From: Aurantimonas marianensis
Lineage (GTDB): Bacteria > Pseudomonadota > Alphaproteobacteria > Rhizobiales > Rhizobiaceae
DNA: 64,000 bases
Assembly: GCF_024195285.1 (NCBI RefSeq)
Contig: NZ_JALHBS010000081.1
Span: forward strand, 1 to 64,000
Reading direction: 5' to 3'
The notes beneath the pieces were generated by a model. The model made no database searches. It saw only the letters and a list, made by a program, of their open reading frames with translations, and was not told where the DNA came from. Numbering within the stretch: position 1 is the stretch's first letter; each line of letters opens with the position of its first letter. The position numbers and the translations under genes were made by a program. Positions 29,775 through 39,113 of the stretch are shown one piece after another.

Positions 29775-31079
29775 TTACTGCGCTTCGGCGATCGCCTCGT
29801 TGCCCTGCTCGACGATCTTGTCCATCGTCGTCTGGGCATCCTGGTCGCCGGCCAGCATCGCCTCGAATTGCTCGTTGGCGATGTCGCGGATTTGCGGCAG
29901 ATTCGGCAGGCGGACGCCCCTGGAATTGGCGGTCGGCTCCTTGCCCATCATCTGCGTGATCGGCGTCTCGCGGCCGGGGTTTTCGTCGTAGAAGCCGGAC
30001 GTCTTGGTCGCCTCGTAGGCTGCCTTGGTCACCGGCAGATAGCCGGAGGCCTGATGCAGGCGGCCCTGGATGTCGGTCTGCGAGAGGAAGTTGAAGAACT
30101 CGGCGATGCCCTTGTATTCCTCGTCCGACTTGCCGCCGAACACCCACAGGCTGGCCCCGCCGGGAATGGTATTTTGCGGCGCGCCCTCGGCGTTCTCGTC
30201 ATAGGGCAACTGGCCGATGCCGTAATTGATGCCGGACTTGACGACGTCGCCGAGCCCGCCGGAGGATTCGGTCAGGATGCCGCATTCGCCCGAGAGGAAC
30301 AGCTGCTTGGCTTCCGAGGTCCGGCCGCCATAGCGGAACACGCCCTCCTTGGCGAGATCGGCGAGCGCCTGGAAATGCTCGACATAGACCGGCTCGTTGA
30401 GCTTCAGCTCGACATCCGTGCCCGCCAGCCCGTTCTCCTGGGTGCCGTAGGGAACGTCGTTCCAGGCGGCGAAATTCTCCAGATGTATCCAGGTCAGCCA
30501 CGTCGAGGTGTAGCCGCAATCCGCCGCGCCGGATTCCTTGATCTTGCGCGCCGCCTCGAACACCGCCTGCCAGGTCTTCGGCGGGTTATCGACGTCGAGA
30601 CCGGCCTTCTCGAAGATGTCCTTGTTGTAATAGAGAATAGGCGAGGACGAGTTGTACGGGAACGACAGCATGGTGCCATCCGGCTTGGAATAATAGGCGA
30701 CGATGCCCGGCAGGTACTGCGATTTGTCGAAGGTGTAGCCGCCCGCCTCGAGCACCTCGGCGATCGGCTTGACCGCGCCCTCGGCGCCCATCATCACGCC
30801 GGTGCCGACATCGAAGACCTGGATGATCGCCGGCATCTGCTTGGCCCGGAAAGCCGCGATCCCCGCATTCAGCGTTTCGGGATAGGTGCCCTTGAAGACC
30901 GGGGTGATCGTGTACTCGTCCTGGCTCTCGTTGAATTCCTTGGCCAGCGTCTCGACGACCTCGTTGTTGGCGCCGGTCATTGCGTGCCACCATTGCAGTT
31001 CGGTCGCGGCGAAAGCCTGGCCCGCGCCGGCGATCATCGCGCCAAACGCGACGGCTGCGCTGAGAAGTTTGCGATTCAT
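29775..31079 (-). CDS. ugpB: sn-Glycerol-3-phosphate-binding protein UgpB
   Basis: A 434-residue periplasmic binding protein. A Sec signal ([24 protein letters not shown]) is followed by [26 protein letters not shown], the typical UgpB opening. VPVNSS-type substrate segments ([23 protein letters not shown]) and [18 protein letters not shown]-like residues follow. It opens the ugpBAEC operon. Ugp imports glycerol 3-phosphate and glycerophosphodiesters and is phosphate-regulated in other bacteria. Confidence 0.93.
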   Translation of the reverse strand: MNRKLLSAAVAFGAMIAGAGQAFAATELQWWHAMTGANNEVVETLAKEFNESQDEYTITPVFKGTYPETLNAGIAAFRAKQMPAIIQVFDVGTGVMMGAEGAVKPIAEVLEAGGYTFDKSQYLPGIVAYYSKPDGTMLSFPYNSSSPILYYNKDIFEKAGLDVDNPPKTWQAVFEAARKIKESGAADCGYTSTWLTWIHLENFAAWNDVPYGTQENGLAGTDVELKLNEPVYVEHFQALADLAKEGVFRYGGRTSEAKQLFLSGECGILTESSGGLGDVVKSGINYGIGQLPYDENAEGAPQNTIPGGASLWVFGGKSDEEYKGIAEFFNFLSQTDIQGRLHQASGYLPVTKAAYEATKTSGFYDENPGRETPITQMMGKEPTANSRGVRLPNLPQIRDIANEQFEAMLAGDQDAQTTMDKIVEQGNEAIAEAQ

Positions 31080-31302
31080 CTGATTTCCTCACCCGTTGAT
31101 GCGACTCTCGGGCCCTGTTGCCGAGCTTGTCGAAGACGCGCGGTAACACTGCTTCAAAACCGGTTCGTGACGCAATGACGAAGGTTCCGTGACGGCGCAA
31201 AAACCGGCAACCCGCCGATTCTTTCACAGCCGGCGCGCAGCCGGCATGATCGGGCCATGGGGGAGGTTGGGCAGCCAGATCCGTCTCGTAACGAGGGATA
31301 CG
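31080..31302 (-). promoter_or_regulatory. ugp operon promoter region
   Basis: 223 bp between the ugpB start and the betC stop. On the minus strand it holds CGTCAC (31094-31089), CGTCAT (31080 side: 31180-31175 region) and CGTCAC (31172-31167) as three repeats. In detail, the plus-strand copies GTGACG are at 31189-31194 and 31167-31172, with ATGACG at 31175-31180. The spacing is not that of a standard Pho box (CTGTCAT-N4-CTGTCAT), so phosphate control is not shown. Confidence 0.3.
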
Positions 31303-32832
31303 TCACTCGCCGCGCGGAAACCGCTGGTTCTCCTCAAGCACGTTGAGATCCATGTGATTGCGCATGTAGCGCTCCGAGGCCTTTTGCAGCGGCTGGTAGT
31401 CCCAGGGGTAATAGGCGCCGTTGCGCAGCGCCTCGCAGGTGACCAGACGCCGCTGCTGGCTCTCGCGCACCGCGGTGTCGAAGGCCGCAAGGTCCCAGCG
31501 CGCTTCTGCCTCGCGACGCAGCCGCTCGAAGGCCTGCTTGGCGGCTGAACCACCGTAACCCGGCTCCGCCGCCAGATTGCGGGCCTCGCCGGGATCGGCC
31601 TCCACGTCGAAGAATTCCGGCGGATCGAGGTCGCAGAGGTTGAGCTTGAAGCGCCCATCCCTCAGCGAGACCATCGGCGCCTCGGAGCCTTCGGCGGCAT
31701 ATTCCATCGGCACCGGTTCGGAACGGCTTCCGGCGCGCGCCGTCTCGAGCAGACTCTTCCCCTCCGCGAAGGGCGCGATATCGGCGGGATCGATGCCGGC
31801 GAGTTCCCCCAGGGTCGGCATAACGTCGAGGGTCGAGACCGGCGCCGTCACCAGCCCGGCTTCACCGCCCGGCACGCTCAGCATCAGCGGCACCCGCGAC
31901 GAGCCCTCGCGGAAGCTCATCTTGAACCACAGGCCGCGCTCGCCCAGCATGTCGCCATGGTCGGAGAGGAACAGTACGACGGTATCGTCGGCCATCCGGC
32001 AGTCCTTCAGGATGCCGAGCAATTCCCCGATCTTTTCGTCGAGATAGGAGATGTTGGCGAAATAGGCGCGGCGCGAGCGCCGGACGTCCTCGGGCGTGAT
32101 CGCGAATTTTTCGAAGGCGGAGGCTTTCAGCAGCCGCCGCGAATGCGGATCGTGCTCGGCGAAGGGAATAGGCCCCGTCGCCGGGTCGAGATGGGCGCAA
32201 TCCTCGTAGAGTTCCCAGAAGCGGCGCCGCGCCACATAGGGGTCGTGCGGGTGGGTGAAGGAAACGGTCAGGCAGAACGGCCGCTCGTCCTGCCCCCGCG
32301 CCAGATCGTAGAGCCTGGCGCCGGCGTGATGGGCGACCTCGTCGTCATATTCGAGCTGGTTGGTGATCTCGGCAACGCCCGCGCCGGTGACCGAGCCCAT
32401 ATTGTGATACCACCAGTCGATCCGCTCGCCGGGCTTTCGATAGTCCGGCGTCCAGCCGAAATCGGCGGGATAGACGTCGGTGGTCAGCCGCTCCTCGAAG
32501 CCGTGCAGTTGATCCGGGCCGACGAAATGCATCTTGCCGGACAGGGCGGTGCGATAGCCCGCGCGCCTGAGATGATGGGCGAAAGTCGGGATCGCGGAGG
32601 CGAATTCCGCCGCGTTGTCGTATACGCCGGTGCGGCTCGGGAGCTGCCCGGCCATGAAGGCGGCCCGCGCCGGCGCGCAGAGCGGGCTCGGCGTGTAGGC
32701 GTTCTGAAACCGAAGCGACCGGGACGCGAGCGCGGCAAGATTCGGCGCGTGCAGAAATGCCGCCGGGCTGTCCGGAAACAGCGTTCCGTTCAACTGATCG
32801 ACCATGACGATCATGATGTTTGCCTGACGCAT
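31303..32832 (-). CDS. betC: Choline-sulfatase BetC
   Basis: A 509-residue type I sulfatase that releases choline and sulfate from choline-O-sulfate. The signature CAPAR (C52-R56) is the C-x-P-x-R site whose Cys becomes formylglycine. Metal ligands lie in MIVMVDQLN at the N-terminus and FLSDHGDMLGERG. The C-terminal segment LVTCEALRNGAYYPWDYQP and YMRNHMDLN are typical of BetC rather than generic sulfatases. The ATG at 32832 has GAGGG upstream. It sits 11 kb from betA/betI, although in rhizobia the genes are often adjacent. Confidence 0.9.
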   Translation of the reverse strand: MRQANIMIVMVDQLNGTLFPDSPAAFLHAPNLAALASRSLRFQNAYTPSPLCAPARAAFMAGQLPSRTGVYDNAAEFASAIPTFAHHLRRAGYRTALSGKMHFVGPDQLHGFEERLTTDVYPADFGWTPDYRKPGERIDWWYHNMGSVTGAGVAEITNQLEYDDEVAHHAGARLYDLARGQDERPFCLTVSFTHPHDPYVARRRFWELYEDCAHLDPATGPIPFAEHDPHSRRLLKASAFEKFAITPEDVRRSRRAYFANISYLDEKIGELLGILKDCRMADDTVVLFLSDHGDMLGERGLWFKMSFREGSSRVPLMLSVPGGEAGLVTAPVSTLDVMPTLGELAGIDPADIAPFAEGKSLLETARAGSRSEPVPMEYAAEGSEAPMVSLRDGRFKLNLCDLDPPEFFDVEADPGEARNLAAEPGYGGSAAKQAFERLRREAEARWDLAAFDTAVRESQQRRLVTCEALRNGAYYPWDYQPLQKASERYMRNHMDLNVLEENQRFPRGE

Positions 32833-32851
32833 TGGCCGACCCTCATTGCGA

Positions 32852-32861
32852 TTCACGTGAA
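32852..32861. promoter_or_regulatory. Short palindrome upstream of betC
   Basis: TTCACGTGAA, a perfect 10-bp palindrome, lies 19 bp upstream of the betC start in the divergent region with the TRAP gene. It could be an operator half; it does not resemble the BetI-type palindrome at 45811. Confidence 0.25.
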
Positions 32862-33074
32862 ACCGCTAAAAATCGACGTTGCGGCCTTCACCATCCCGCT
32901 CCTACCACGGCAACCGGGGCCGCGCACGGCATCGAGCGGCCCTGCGGCGGGGAACCGAGCGATTCCGGAGACATCACGGTTTTACGCCCTGCCAAACCCG
33001 CGACTGACCGTTTGCGCCCCCTTCGCGGCGCGGCTATGGTCCCGTCGCGACCGGCGTTGGAGAGGAACCGCATC

Positions 33075-35267
33075 ATGAATCAGGGGCTTGCGGAGCAACT
33101 CAATCCGACCGACGACGAGCGGGCGGAGCTGCACGACCCGCTGTCCTCCGGGTTCCCGGCCAGTCTCGAGGGCCGGCTGCTGTTCTGGATCGCGTTCTTC
33201 TTCTCGATCTTCCAGCTCGCCACCGCGTCGCATCTTCTGGACCTGCCGAGCCAGATCGTGCGCGCCGTCCATGTCGGTTTCCTCTGCCTGCTCGGCTTGC
33301 CGCTGGTCGCCGCGATCAAGCACGAGAATCCGCTGTCGCGCGCGCTGTTCTGGGCGCTCGGCGTCGCCGGCATGGGCGTCGCCGTCTATCAATGGTGGGA
33401 ATACCAGGCGCTGATCTTTCGCGCCGGCATGCCGCTGCCGATGGATACCGCCGTCGGCGTCGCGGCGCTGGCGATCCTGTTTGTGGCCACCTGGCGGATC
33501 ATGGGGCCGGCGCTGCCGATCATAGCCGGGGCCTTTCTCGCCTACAGCCTGTTCGGCAACTATCTCCCGGCGCCTTTCGTCACCCGCGGCTATGATTTTT
33601 CGCAGGTGATCGACCACATGGCCTTCGGCACCGAGGGCATCTACGGCATCCCGACCTACGTCTCGTCCTCCTACATCTTCCTGTTCATCCTGTTCGGCTC
33701 GTTCCTCGAGCGCGCCGGGATGATCAAGCTGTTCACCGACATTTCGCTCGGCCTCGTCGGCGGCGCCAAGGGCGGCGCGGCCAAGGTGGCGGTCATCTCT
33801 TCCGGCCTGATGGGCACGATCTCCGGTTCCGGCGTCGCCAATGTGGTGACCACCGGACAGTTCACCATTCCCCTGATGAAGCGGTTCGGCTACCGCGCCG
33901 CCTTCGCCGGTGGCGTCGAATCCACCGCCTCGATGGGCGGGCAGATCATGCCGCCGGTGATGGGCGCCGTCGCCTTCATCATGGCCGAGACCATCGACGT
34001 TCCCTACACCGCTGTCGTTCAGGCGGCCGTGGTGCCGGCGATCCTTTATTTCGGCTCGGTGTTCTGGATGGTGCATCTGGAGGCCGGCAAGCGCGGCCTC
34101 CTCGGCCTGTCGCGCGCCGAATTGCCGTCGCCGCTGAGGGCGCTGAGGAACGGCTGGTACCTGCTCCTGCCGCTGATCGTCCTGGTCTGGCTGCTGTTCA
34201 CCGGCTACACGCCGCTGTTCGCCGGCACTATCGGCCTGGCGCTGACGGCACTCCTGATCCTCGGCGCGCCGCTCGCCGGCCGCATCTCGGTCACGGCGCT
34301 GCGCTATGTGTTCTGGATCGGCCTCGGCCTGTCCGCCGCCGCCTTCTTTCAATACGGCATCATGCCGGTGGTCGTCGCGCTGGCGATCCTCATCGCCCTC
34401 TCGACGCTGTTCAAGGGCGGCCGCGAGACCCTGCTCCTGACCCGCGACGCGCTCTCGGAAGGCGCCAAGACGGCGCTGCCGGTCGGCATCGCCTGCGCCA
34501 TCGTTGGCATCATCGTCGGCACGATGACCCTGACCGGCGTCGCCAACACCTTCGGCCAGTATATCGTCTCGGTCGGCGATACCTCGCTGTTCCTGTCGCT
34601 GGTGCTGACGATGATCACCTGCCTGATCCTGGGCATGGGGATTCCGACCATCCCGAACTACATCATCACCTCCTCAATCGCCGGCCCCGCCTTGCTCGCT
34701 CTCGGCGTGCCGCTGATCGTCTCCCACATGTTCGTCTTCTATTTCGGCATTCTCGCCGATCTGACGCCGCCGGTGGCGCTCGCCTGTTTCGCGGCCGCGC
34801 CGATCGCCAAGGCGCCGGGGCTGAAGATCTCGATGGAGGCGGTCAAGGTAGCGCTCGCCGGCTTCATCATCCCGTTCATGGCGGTCTACACGCCGGCGCT
34901 GATGTTGCAGGATGGCGGACCATTGGCCGAAGCGATCGGCTACTGGCCGGCCGTCGCCTATGTCGTCTTCAAGGCGTGCCTCGCCATCGGGCTGTGGGGC
35001 GCCGCCGCGATCGGCTTCCTCGTCGCGCCGCTCAAATGGTGGGAGCGGCTTCTGGCAGCCGTCGCCGCCTTCACGTTGATCGCCGCCCTGCCGCTGACTG
35101 ACGAAATCGGCTTTGGCCTCGCCGCCCTGATGATTGGCTGGCATTTGTGGCAGGTGCGCAAATACGGCGTGCCGAAGCCTGTGAACCAGACCGGCGGCCC
35201 GGGCGCTCTCGTCGACCGTCCCGCCACCGCCGCGGCCGCCGACGAGACCGCGACGCCGGCCGAATGA
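33075..35267 (+). CDS. TRAP transporter fused permease (4TM/12TM, TAXI type)
   Basis: A 730-residue membrane protein fusing the small (DctQ-like) and large (DctM-like) TRAP subunits, as in TAXI-type TRAP systems. The N-terminal small-subunit part (residues ~20-150) precedes the DctM domain. That domain has GTISGSGVANVVTTGQFTIPLMKRFGY and GGQIMPPVMGAVAFIMAET, with a second half containing ILGMGIPTIPNYIITSSIAGPAL. The ATG at 33075 has AGAGG. The DUF1850 partner overlaps its stop (ATGA), but no TAXI substrate-binding protein gene is found nearby. The substrate is unknown. Confidence 0.9.
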   Translation: MNQGLAEQLNPTDDERAELHDPLSSGFPASLEGRLLFWIAFFFSIFQLATASHLLDLPSQIVRAVHVGFLCLLGLPLVAAIKHENPLSRALFWALGVAGMGVAVYQWWEYQALIFRAGMPLPMDTAVGVAALAILFVATWRIMGPALPIIAGAFLAYSLFGNYLPAPFVTRGYDFSQVIDHMAFGTEGIYGIPTYVSSSYIFLFILFGSFLERAGMIKLFTDISLGLVGGAKGGAAKVAVISSGLMGTISGSGVANVVTTGQFTIPLMKRFGYRAAFAGGVESTASMGGQIMPPVMGAVAFIMAETIDVPYTAVVQAAVVPAILYFGSVFWMVHLEAGKRGLLGLSRAELPSPLRALRNGWYLLLPLIVLVWLLFTGYTPLFAGTIGLALTALLILGAPLAGRISVTALRYVFWIGLGLSAAAFFQYGIMPVVVALAILIALSTLFKGGRETLLLTRDALSEGAKTALPVGIACAIVGIIVGTMTLTGVANTFGQYIVSVGDTSLFLSLVLTMITCLILGMGIPTIPNYIITSSIAGPALLALGVPLIVSHMFVFYFGILADLTPPVALACFAAAPIAKAPGLKISMEAVKVALAGFIIPFMAVYTPALMLQDGGPLAEAIGYWPAVAYVVFKACLAIGLWGAAAIGFLVAPLKWWERLLAAVAAFTLIAALPLTDEIGFGLAALMIGWHLWQVRKYGVPKPVNQTGGPGALVDRPATAAAADETATPAE

Positions 35268-35677
35268 TCTGCGTCCTCGCCGCCGGCAAGACGGTCGTGC
35301 TCGCCGCCTCCGCCTTCACGCTCGCCTGGACCCATTCGGTGGAAAAGACCGGCTGGAAGGAGCGCTGGACCGCCGGGCCGGACGGGCTGACGGTGGTCGA
35401 GGGCCGGATCGAGGGCTCCGGCGCCGGCATGGAGCCGCCGCCGGACGCGGTGCTGACGAACGGCGCCTATGTCTACAAGCCGCAACTGTTGCCGATCCCG
35501 GAACTCGTCCTCGCCGCCTCCGGCGCGACCGGGGCGGGTTGGACGTTGTGTGCGGAGGAAGGCTTAAGGGAGCCGGCCGGCGATTGCCTGACGCTCGGGG
35601 CCGAGGCCGCCGCGCCGGTGGTGGTCCGCTGGTGCAAGCGTCCACCAGACGCGGCGGACGCGTCCGTGCGACCCTAG
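35264..35677 (+). CDS. DUF1850 protein (TRAP-TAXI accessory)
   Basis: A 137-residue protein recognised by AWTHSVEKTGWKERW near residue 22 and the Pro-rich GAGMEPPPDAVL, the conserved core of DUF1850. It is translationally coupled to the fused TRAP permease by an ATGA overlap. DUF1850 genes are commonly found with TAXI-TRAP permeases and have no established biochemical role. The C-terminus is less conserved. Confidence 0.8.
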   Translation: MICVLAAGKTVVLAASAFTLAWTHSVEKTGWKERWTAGPDGLTVVEGRIEGSGAGMEPPPDAVLTNGAYVYKPQLLPIPELVLAASGATGAGWTLCAEEGLREPAGDCLTLGAEAAAPVVVRWCKRPPDAADASVRP

Positions 35678-35823
35678 TGGATTGAAGTTGACATTGGACA
35701 CACGCTTGCGGCGAATCCGCCATCAAATGTCAAATTTGAAAAATCCACGAGAGTCATAAGGTCGCTGGTGGTCCCTCACCCGCTGGGTGCACGACGACGC
35801 GCGGAAAGATCCCGACCAGATCG

Positions 35824-36237
35824 TCAGCTGCTCTGCGGAATCAGCCAGCTGGTGATGAAATATCCGCCGCTCGCGGCGATCGCCGTCAACACGGTGCCCC
35901 AGGCCATGTCCACGACGCTCATGGAAATCGACCAGCCCTTGAGCGTGGCGAGGTTGGTCATGTCGTATGTCCCGTAGGCGACGAGCCCGAGCAGAGCGCC
36001 GCTGAAAAGGGCGGTCGGCCAACTGCCGGCATTGAGGGCGGGCAGAACCGCGAAATAGACGATTCCCACGACGTAAAAGACGTAGAAGGCGCCGGCAACG
36101 GCGAAATTCGGTTGGTCCATCAGCAGATCGCCGATTTTCCTGCGGTAAAATCCGCCGGACATGGTCGACAGCCAGATGAAATCCAGGACGAAGAAGACGA
36201 CGGCGGTCGCGAGATAGGCAACGGCGTATTTGATCAT
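35824..36237 (-). CDS. DUF2177 membrane protein
   Basis: A 137-residue protein with about four TM segments, starting MIKYAVAYLATAVVFFVLDFIWLSTM. The DUF2177 signature residues FYRRKIGDLL, PNFAVAGAFYVFYVVGIVYF and GLVAYGTYDMTNLATLKGWS are present. The function is unknown. It lies 35 bp downstream of chrR on the same strand and therefore probably belongs to the rpoE-chrR transcript. Related small membrane proteins recur beside FAD-desaturase/CfaS clusters. Confidence 0.85.
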   Translation of the reverse strand: MIKYAVAYLATAVVFFVLDFIWLSTMSGGFYRRKIGDLLMDQPNFAVAGAFYVFYVVGIVYFAVLPALNAGSWPTALFSGALLGLVAYGTYDMTNLATLKGWSISMSVVDMAWGTVLTAIAASGGYFITSWLIPQSS

Positions 36238-36272
36238 GACTGATACCCCATCCTGACTGGATCGACGAAGAC

Positions 36273-36935
36273 TTAAATATCCAGGATCGGCTGGATCGCC
36301 CGCACCAGCCAGCTGCGAAAGCGCAACGGTGCGTCGGTCACCGCGAGACAGATGCAATCCGCCTCTGGCGTGGCGACCGGCTGATGCGTCAGATCGCCGT
36401 CGGCGTCCTCGATATCGCCACGTGCGAACACCTCGTCGCCGTCGCGAAAACTTCCGCTCAACACCAAGGTCAGTTCGCGCCCGCCGTGGCCGTGCTCGGG
36501 CACCGGTTTTCCCGCCGGAATCCGCAGCAGCCGCACCTTGGTTTCAGGATCGGCGGTCCTGATGTGGATCTGGGACGCACCCCGGCCGAGCGATCGCCAC
36601 TGAAGCGAGGCGATGTCTCCTCCCGCGTAGGAGCGCAGCGGCTCGGGCAATACGACGCCGCGACCTTCCGTCGACGCCCCGACCGGTTTGGCGGCGGGAC
36701 GTTGGGGCGGTTGATGCAACCGGGCGCTCACAGCCGTCCACGATTCGACCGCGACCGCCTCCGCCGGCATCGACTGAAGCAATTCGCCGCCGATATGTTC
36801 GGCCGCGGCGAGGCGTCGCCGACAGGATGGGCAAAGGGCCAAATGCGTGGCGACGGCCACGCTCCAGCCCTCGGCGAGCGCGCCTGACGCATAACTGACG
36901 ATCAGATCGTCACTGACGTGGTGACGAATGGTCAA
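36273..36935 (-). CDS. chrR: Anti-sigma factor ChrR (zinc ASD plus cupin)
   Basis: A 220-residue anti-sigma factor that holds the ECF11 sigma factor inactive until singlet oxygen or related oxidants appear. The N-terminal zinc-binding anti-sigma domain has H6, H31, C35 and C38, the same ligand set as Rhodobacter sphaeroides ChrR. The C-terminal cupin domain has H148, H150 and E154 in HGHGGRE plus H184 in LTHQPVA, matching the metal site of ChrR with uniform spacing. The start is TTG at 36935, overlapping the sigma-factor stop (TTGA). Confidence 0.94.
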   Translation of the reverse strand: MTIRHHVSDDLIVSYASGALAEGWSVAVATHLALCPSCRRRLAAAEHIGGELLQSMPAEAVAVESWTAVSARLHQPPQRPAAKPVGASTEGRGVVLPEPLRSYAGGDIASLQWRSLGRGASQIHIRTADPETKVRLLRIPAGKPVPEHGHGGRELTLVLSGSFRDGDEVFARGDIEDADGDLTHQPVATPEADCICLAVTDAPLRFRSWLVRAIQPILDI

Positions 36936-37510
36936 GACGGGTCTCCGGTTTGGTCGAGCGCGGCACGCAGTTTCGCGAAGGCAAGGCGCATGCGCGACTT
37001 TACCGTGCCCAGCGGAATGTCGAGGATACGGGCGATGGCGCGGTGCGAATGATCTTCAAAATAGGACAGCCGCAGCAAGGTGATCTGTTCGGCCGGAAGC
37101 TGGGCGATTGCCTGATGCAGCTGGTCGGATGCCTGCCTTTCCTGGATCTCCATGTCGGCCTGCGGAACCTCGTCCGGCACGAAAGCGGGATCGTTCTGAT
37201 CGAAGTCCGGCCGCCTTTCACGCCGGAACGCGTCGATCCGCAGATTTCGGGCAATGGTGAAGATCCAGGTGGAGACCCCGCCTCTGCTGGGATCGAACCG
37301 GTCCGCCTTGTTCCAGACCGCGACCATCGTTTCCTGCATCAACTCTTCGGCGAGTGGTCCGTCGCCGGCGAGACGGATCATGTAGCCTTTCACCCTGGGG
37401 GCGAAGTGCCGGAAGATCACCTCGAAAGCCGCGACATCGCGCTGCTTTCCCACGGCACATAGCATTTCCGACATATATTGCGCTGCCTTGTCTTCCTTCG
37501 GACGGCTCAT
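36932..37510 (-). CDS. rpoE: ECF11 RNA polymerase sigma factor RpoE
   Basis: A 192-residue extracytoplasmic-function sigma factor, ECF11 type by its ChrR partner. Region 2 is visible as FEVIFRHFAPRVKGYMIRL, LAEELMQETMVAVWNKADRFDP and STWIFTIARNLRIDAFRRE. Region 4 is LPAEQITLLRLSYFEDHSHRAIARILDIPLGTVKSRMRLAFAKLR. The ATG at 37510 (MSRPKEDKAA) has AGGAA upstream and lies inside the transcript predicted from the TGATCC promoter, whereas an in-frame ATG at 37618 would coincide with the transcription start. It overlaps chrR. Confidence 0.94.
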   Translation of the reverse strand: MSRPKEDKAAQYMSEMLCAVGKQRDVAAFEVIFRHFAPRVKGYMIRLAGDGPLAEELMQETMVAVWNKADRFDPSRGGVSTWIFTIARNLRIDAFRRERRPDFDQNDPAFVPDEVPQADMEIQERQASDQLHQAIAQLPAEQITLLRLSYFEDHSHRAIARILDIPLGTVKSRMRLAFAKLRAALDQTGDPS

Positions 37511-37622
37511 CACCACGCTTCCTGGATCCGCATGCGAAGGCGTTGAATAAACCCGACGCAGCCCTGTCGGAAAACAGTACTGCCATGGACCAGCCGTCGT
37601 GGGAATAATCATGGTCATGGCG

Positions 37623-37652
37623 GTGTTACGCCGGTTCTGGGAATTCGGATCA
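37623..37652 (-). promoter_or_regulatory. ECF11 (RpoE) promoter of rpoE-chrR-DUF2177
   Basis: On the minus strand: TGATCC (37652-37647), an 18-bp spacer, then TAACAC (37628-37623). The -35 matches the RpoE consensus TGATCC exactly and the -10 shares TAA-x-A. Predicted transcription start is near 37616, leaving a leader of about 106 nt, consistent with autoregulation. Confidence 0.7.
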
Positions 37653-37680
37653 TCGCGCCGCGTGATTTTTCGCTATCGAT

Positions 37681-37710
37681 CGATCCAAAGCGCCACCCTT
37701 CACGTATCGC
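37681..37710 (+). promoter_or_regulatory. ECF11 (RpoE) promoter of the FAD-desaturase operon
   Basis: CGATCC (37681-37686), an 18-bp spacer, then TATCGC (37705-37710), about 34 bp upstream of the GTG start at 37744. The spacing is the same as in the rpoE and SDR promoters. Confidence 0.55.
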
Positions 37711-37743
37711 TCGTCAGGCACTCGATGGTGGAGGGCAACAGAC

Positions 37744-39111
37744 GTGAGTGACGTGAGTTTCGAACACAAAGCGGCTAATTCGGATTCGGCGCGCGGCGTC
37801 GCGGTGATCGGCTCCGGGATATCCGGTCTTTCGGCGGCCTGGCTGTTGAGCCGCAGGATGCACGTCACCGTCTACGAGGCCGACGCGCGCCTGGGCGGAC
37901 ACTCGAATACCGTGGCCGTACCGGCCGCTGGCGGCACGCTTGCCGTGGATACCGGCTTCATTGTCTACAACGAACGCAACTATCCCAATCTCGTCGCCCT
38001 GTTCGAGCATTTGGGGGTGGAGACCGCCGAGTCCGAAATGTCGTTTGCCGCCTCTCTGGACGGCGGGCGGCTGGAGTATTCGGGGTCGGGCCTCAACGGC
38101 CTGATCGGGCAGCGCGGCAATGTCGCGCGCCCCCGCTTCTGGCGGATGATGCGCGACATTCTTCGCTTCTACCGGGAGGCACCGGCGGCGCTGGCGCGCC
38201 CCGAATCCGTCGACATCAGCCTTGGCGACTATCTCGAGCGCAACAATTACGCGGCCGCCTTCGTCGAGGATCACCTCCTGCCGATGGGCGCCGCCATCTG
38301 GTCGACGACGGCTCGCGAAATGCGCGAATATCCCCTTCTGGCCTTCATCCGCTTCTTCGACAGTCATGGGCTGTTGAGCCTGACCGACCGGCCGCAATGG
38401 CGTACCGTCGCCGGGGGCAGCCGCGAATATGTCCGGCGCCTGTGCCAGGACGGAAATTTCGATGTCCGTCTCGGCGTCGGCGTCACCAGCATCAGACGCG
38501 AGAATGGGAGCGTCGTGATCACCGATACCGCGGGTCATTCGGATCGCTTCGTCGATGTGGTCGTCGCGACCCATGCCGATCAGGCACTGAAGCTGCTTGC
38601 CGACCCTGACGAGCAGGAAAAGGCCTTGCTGGGAGCGTTTCGATATACCGATAATACAGCGGTGCTGCATTCCGATGTGGCCCTCATGCCTCGCCGCAAG
38701 CGCGTATGGTCGAGCTGGAACTACATCGGTGAAAGCGGAAACGACGGCGCCAGCCCGCTCTGCGTCACCTACTGGATGAATCGGTTGCAGACCCTCGATC
38801 TGAACCATCCGCTCCTGGTAACGCTCAATCCGAGCCGCGCGATCAAGGAAAATCGTATCATTCAGAGCTTTCAGTACGCCCATCCGCTGTTCGACCAGCC
38901 CGCGCTCGATGCCCAGCAGCAGCTCTGGCGGCTGCAGGGCCGGCGCAATACCTGGTTCTGCGGCGCCTATTTCGGCTATGGATTCCACGAGGACGGTCTG
39001 CAGGCGGGCCTGGCCGCCGCCGAAAGCCTTGCCGATGTCCGGCGCCCCTGGCAGGTGACCCGCCAATCCGGGCGGATCGTGAAGGCTCCGCGTCTCGAAG
39101 CGGCCGAATAA
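37744..39111 (+). CDS. FAD-dependent amine-oxidase-like protein (UfaD-like desaturase)
   Basis: A 455-residue flavoprotein. The N-terminal GxGxxG motif (VIGSGISGLSAAWLL) and the acidic end of strand 2 (VTVYEADARLGGHS) bind FAD. GGTLAVDTGFIVYNERNYPNLVALFEHLGVE is the conserved NAD(P)/FAD amine-oxidase-like segment. In R. sphaeroides the homologous RpoE-controlled gene encodes the phospholipid fatty-acid desaturase UfaD. The GTG at 37744 follows GGAGG. It is the first gene of a three-gene operon with DUF1365 and a CfaS-like gene. Confidence 0.85.
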   Translation: MSDVSFEHKAANSDSARGVAVIGSGISGLSAAWLLSRRMHVTVYEADARLGGHSNTVAVPAAGGTLAVDTGFIVYNERNYPNLVALFEHLGVETAESEMSFAASLDGGRLEYSGSGLNGLIGQRGNVARPRFWRMMRDILRFYREAPAALARPESVDISLGDYLERNNYAAAFVEDHLLPMGAAIWSTTAREMREYPLLAFIRFFDSHGLLSLTDRPQWRTVAGGSREYVRRLCQDGNFDVRLGVGVTSIRRENGSVVITDTAGHSDRFVDVVVATHADQALKLLADPDEQEKALLGAFRYTDNTAVLHSDVALMPRRKRVWSSWNYIGESGNDGASPLCVTYWMNRLQTLDLNHPLLVTLNPSRAIKENRIIQSFQYAHPLFDQPALDAQQQLWRLQGRRNTWFCGAYFGYGFHEDGLQAGLAAAESLADVRRPWQVTRQSGRIVKAPRLEAAE

Positions 39112-39113
39112 GA

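Noticed and set aside
31167-31194. Three CGTCA[C/T] repeats upstream of ugpB as a Pho box
   Set aside because: Spacing (8 and 14 bp) does not match CTGTCAT-N4-CTGTCAT, so phosphate control is not supported by sequence.
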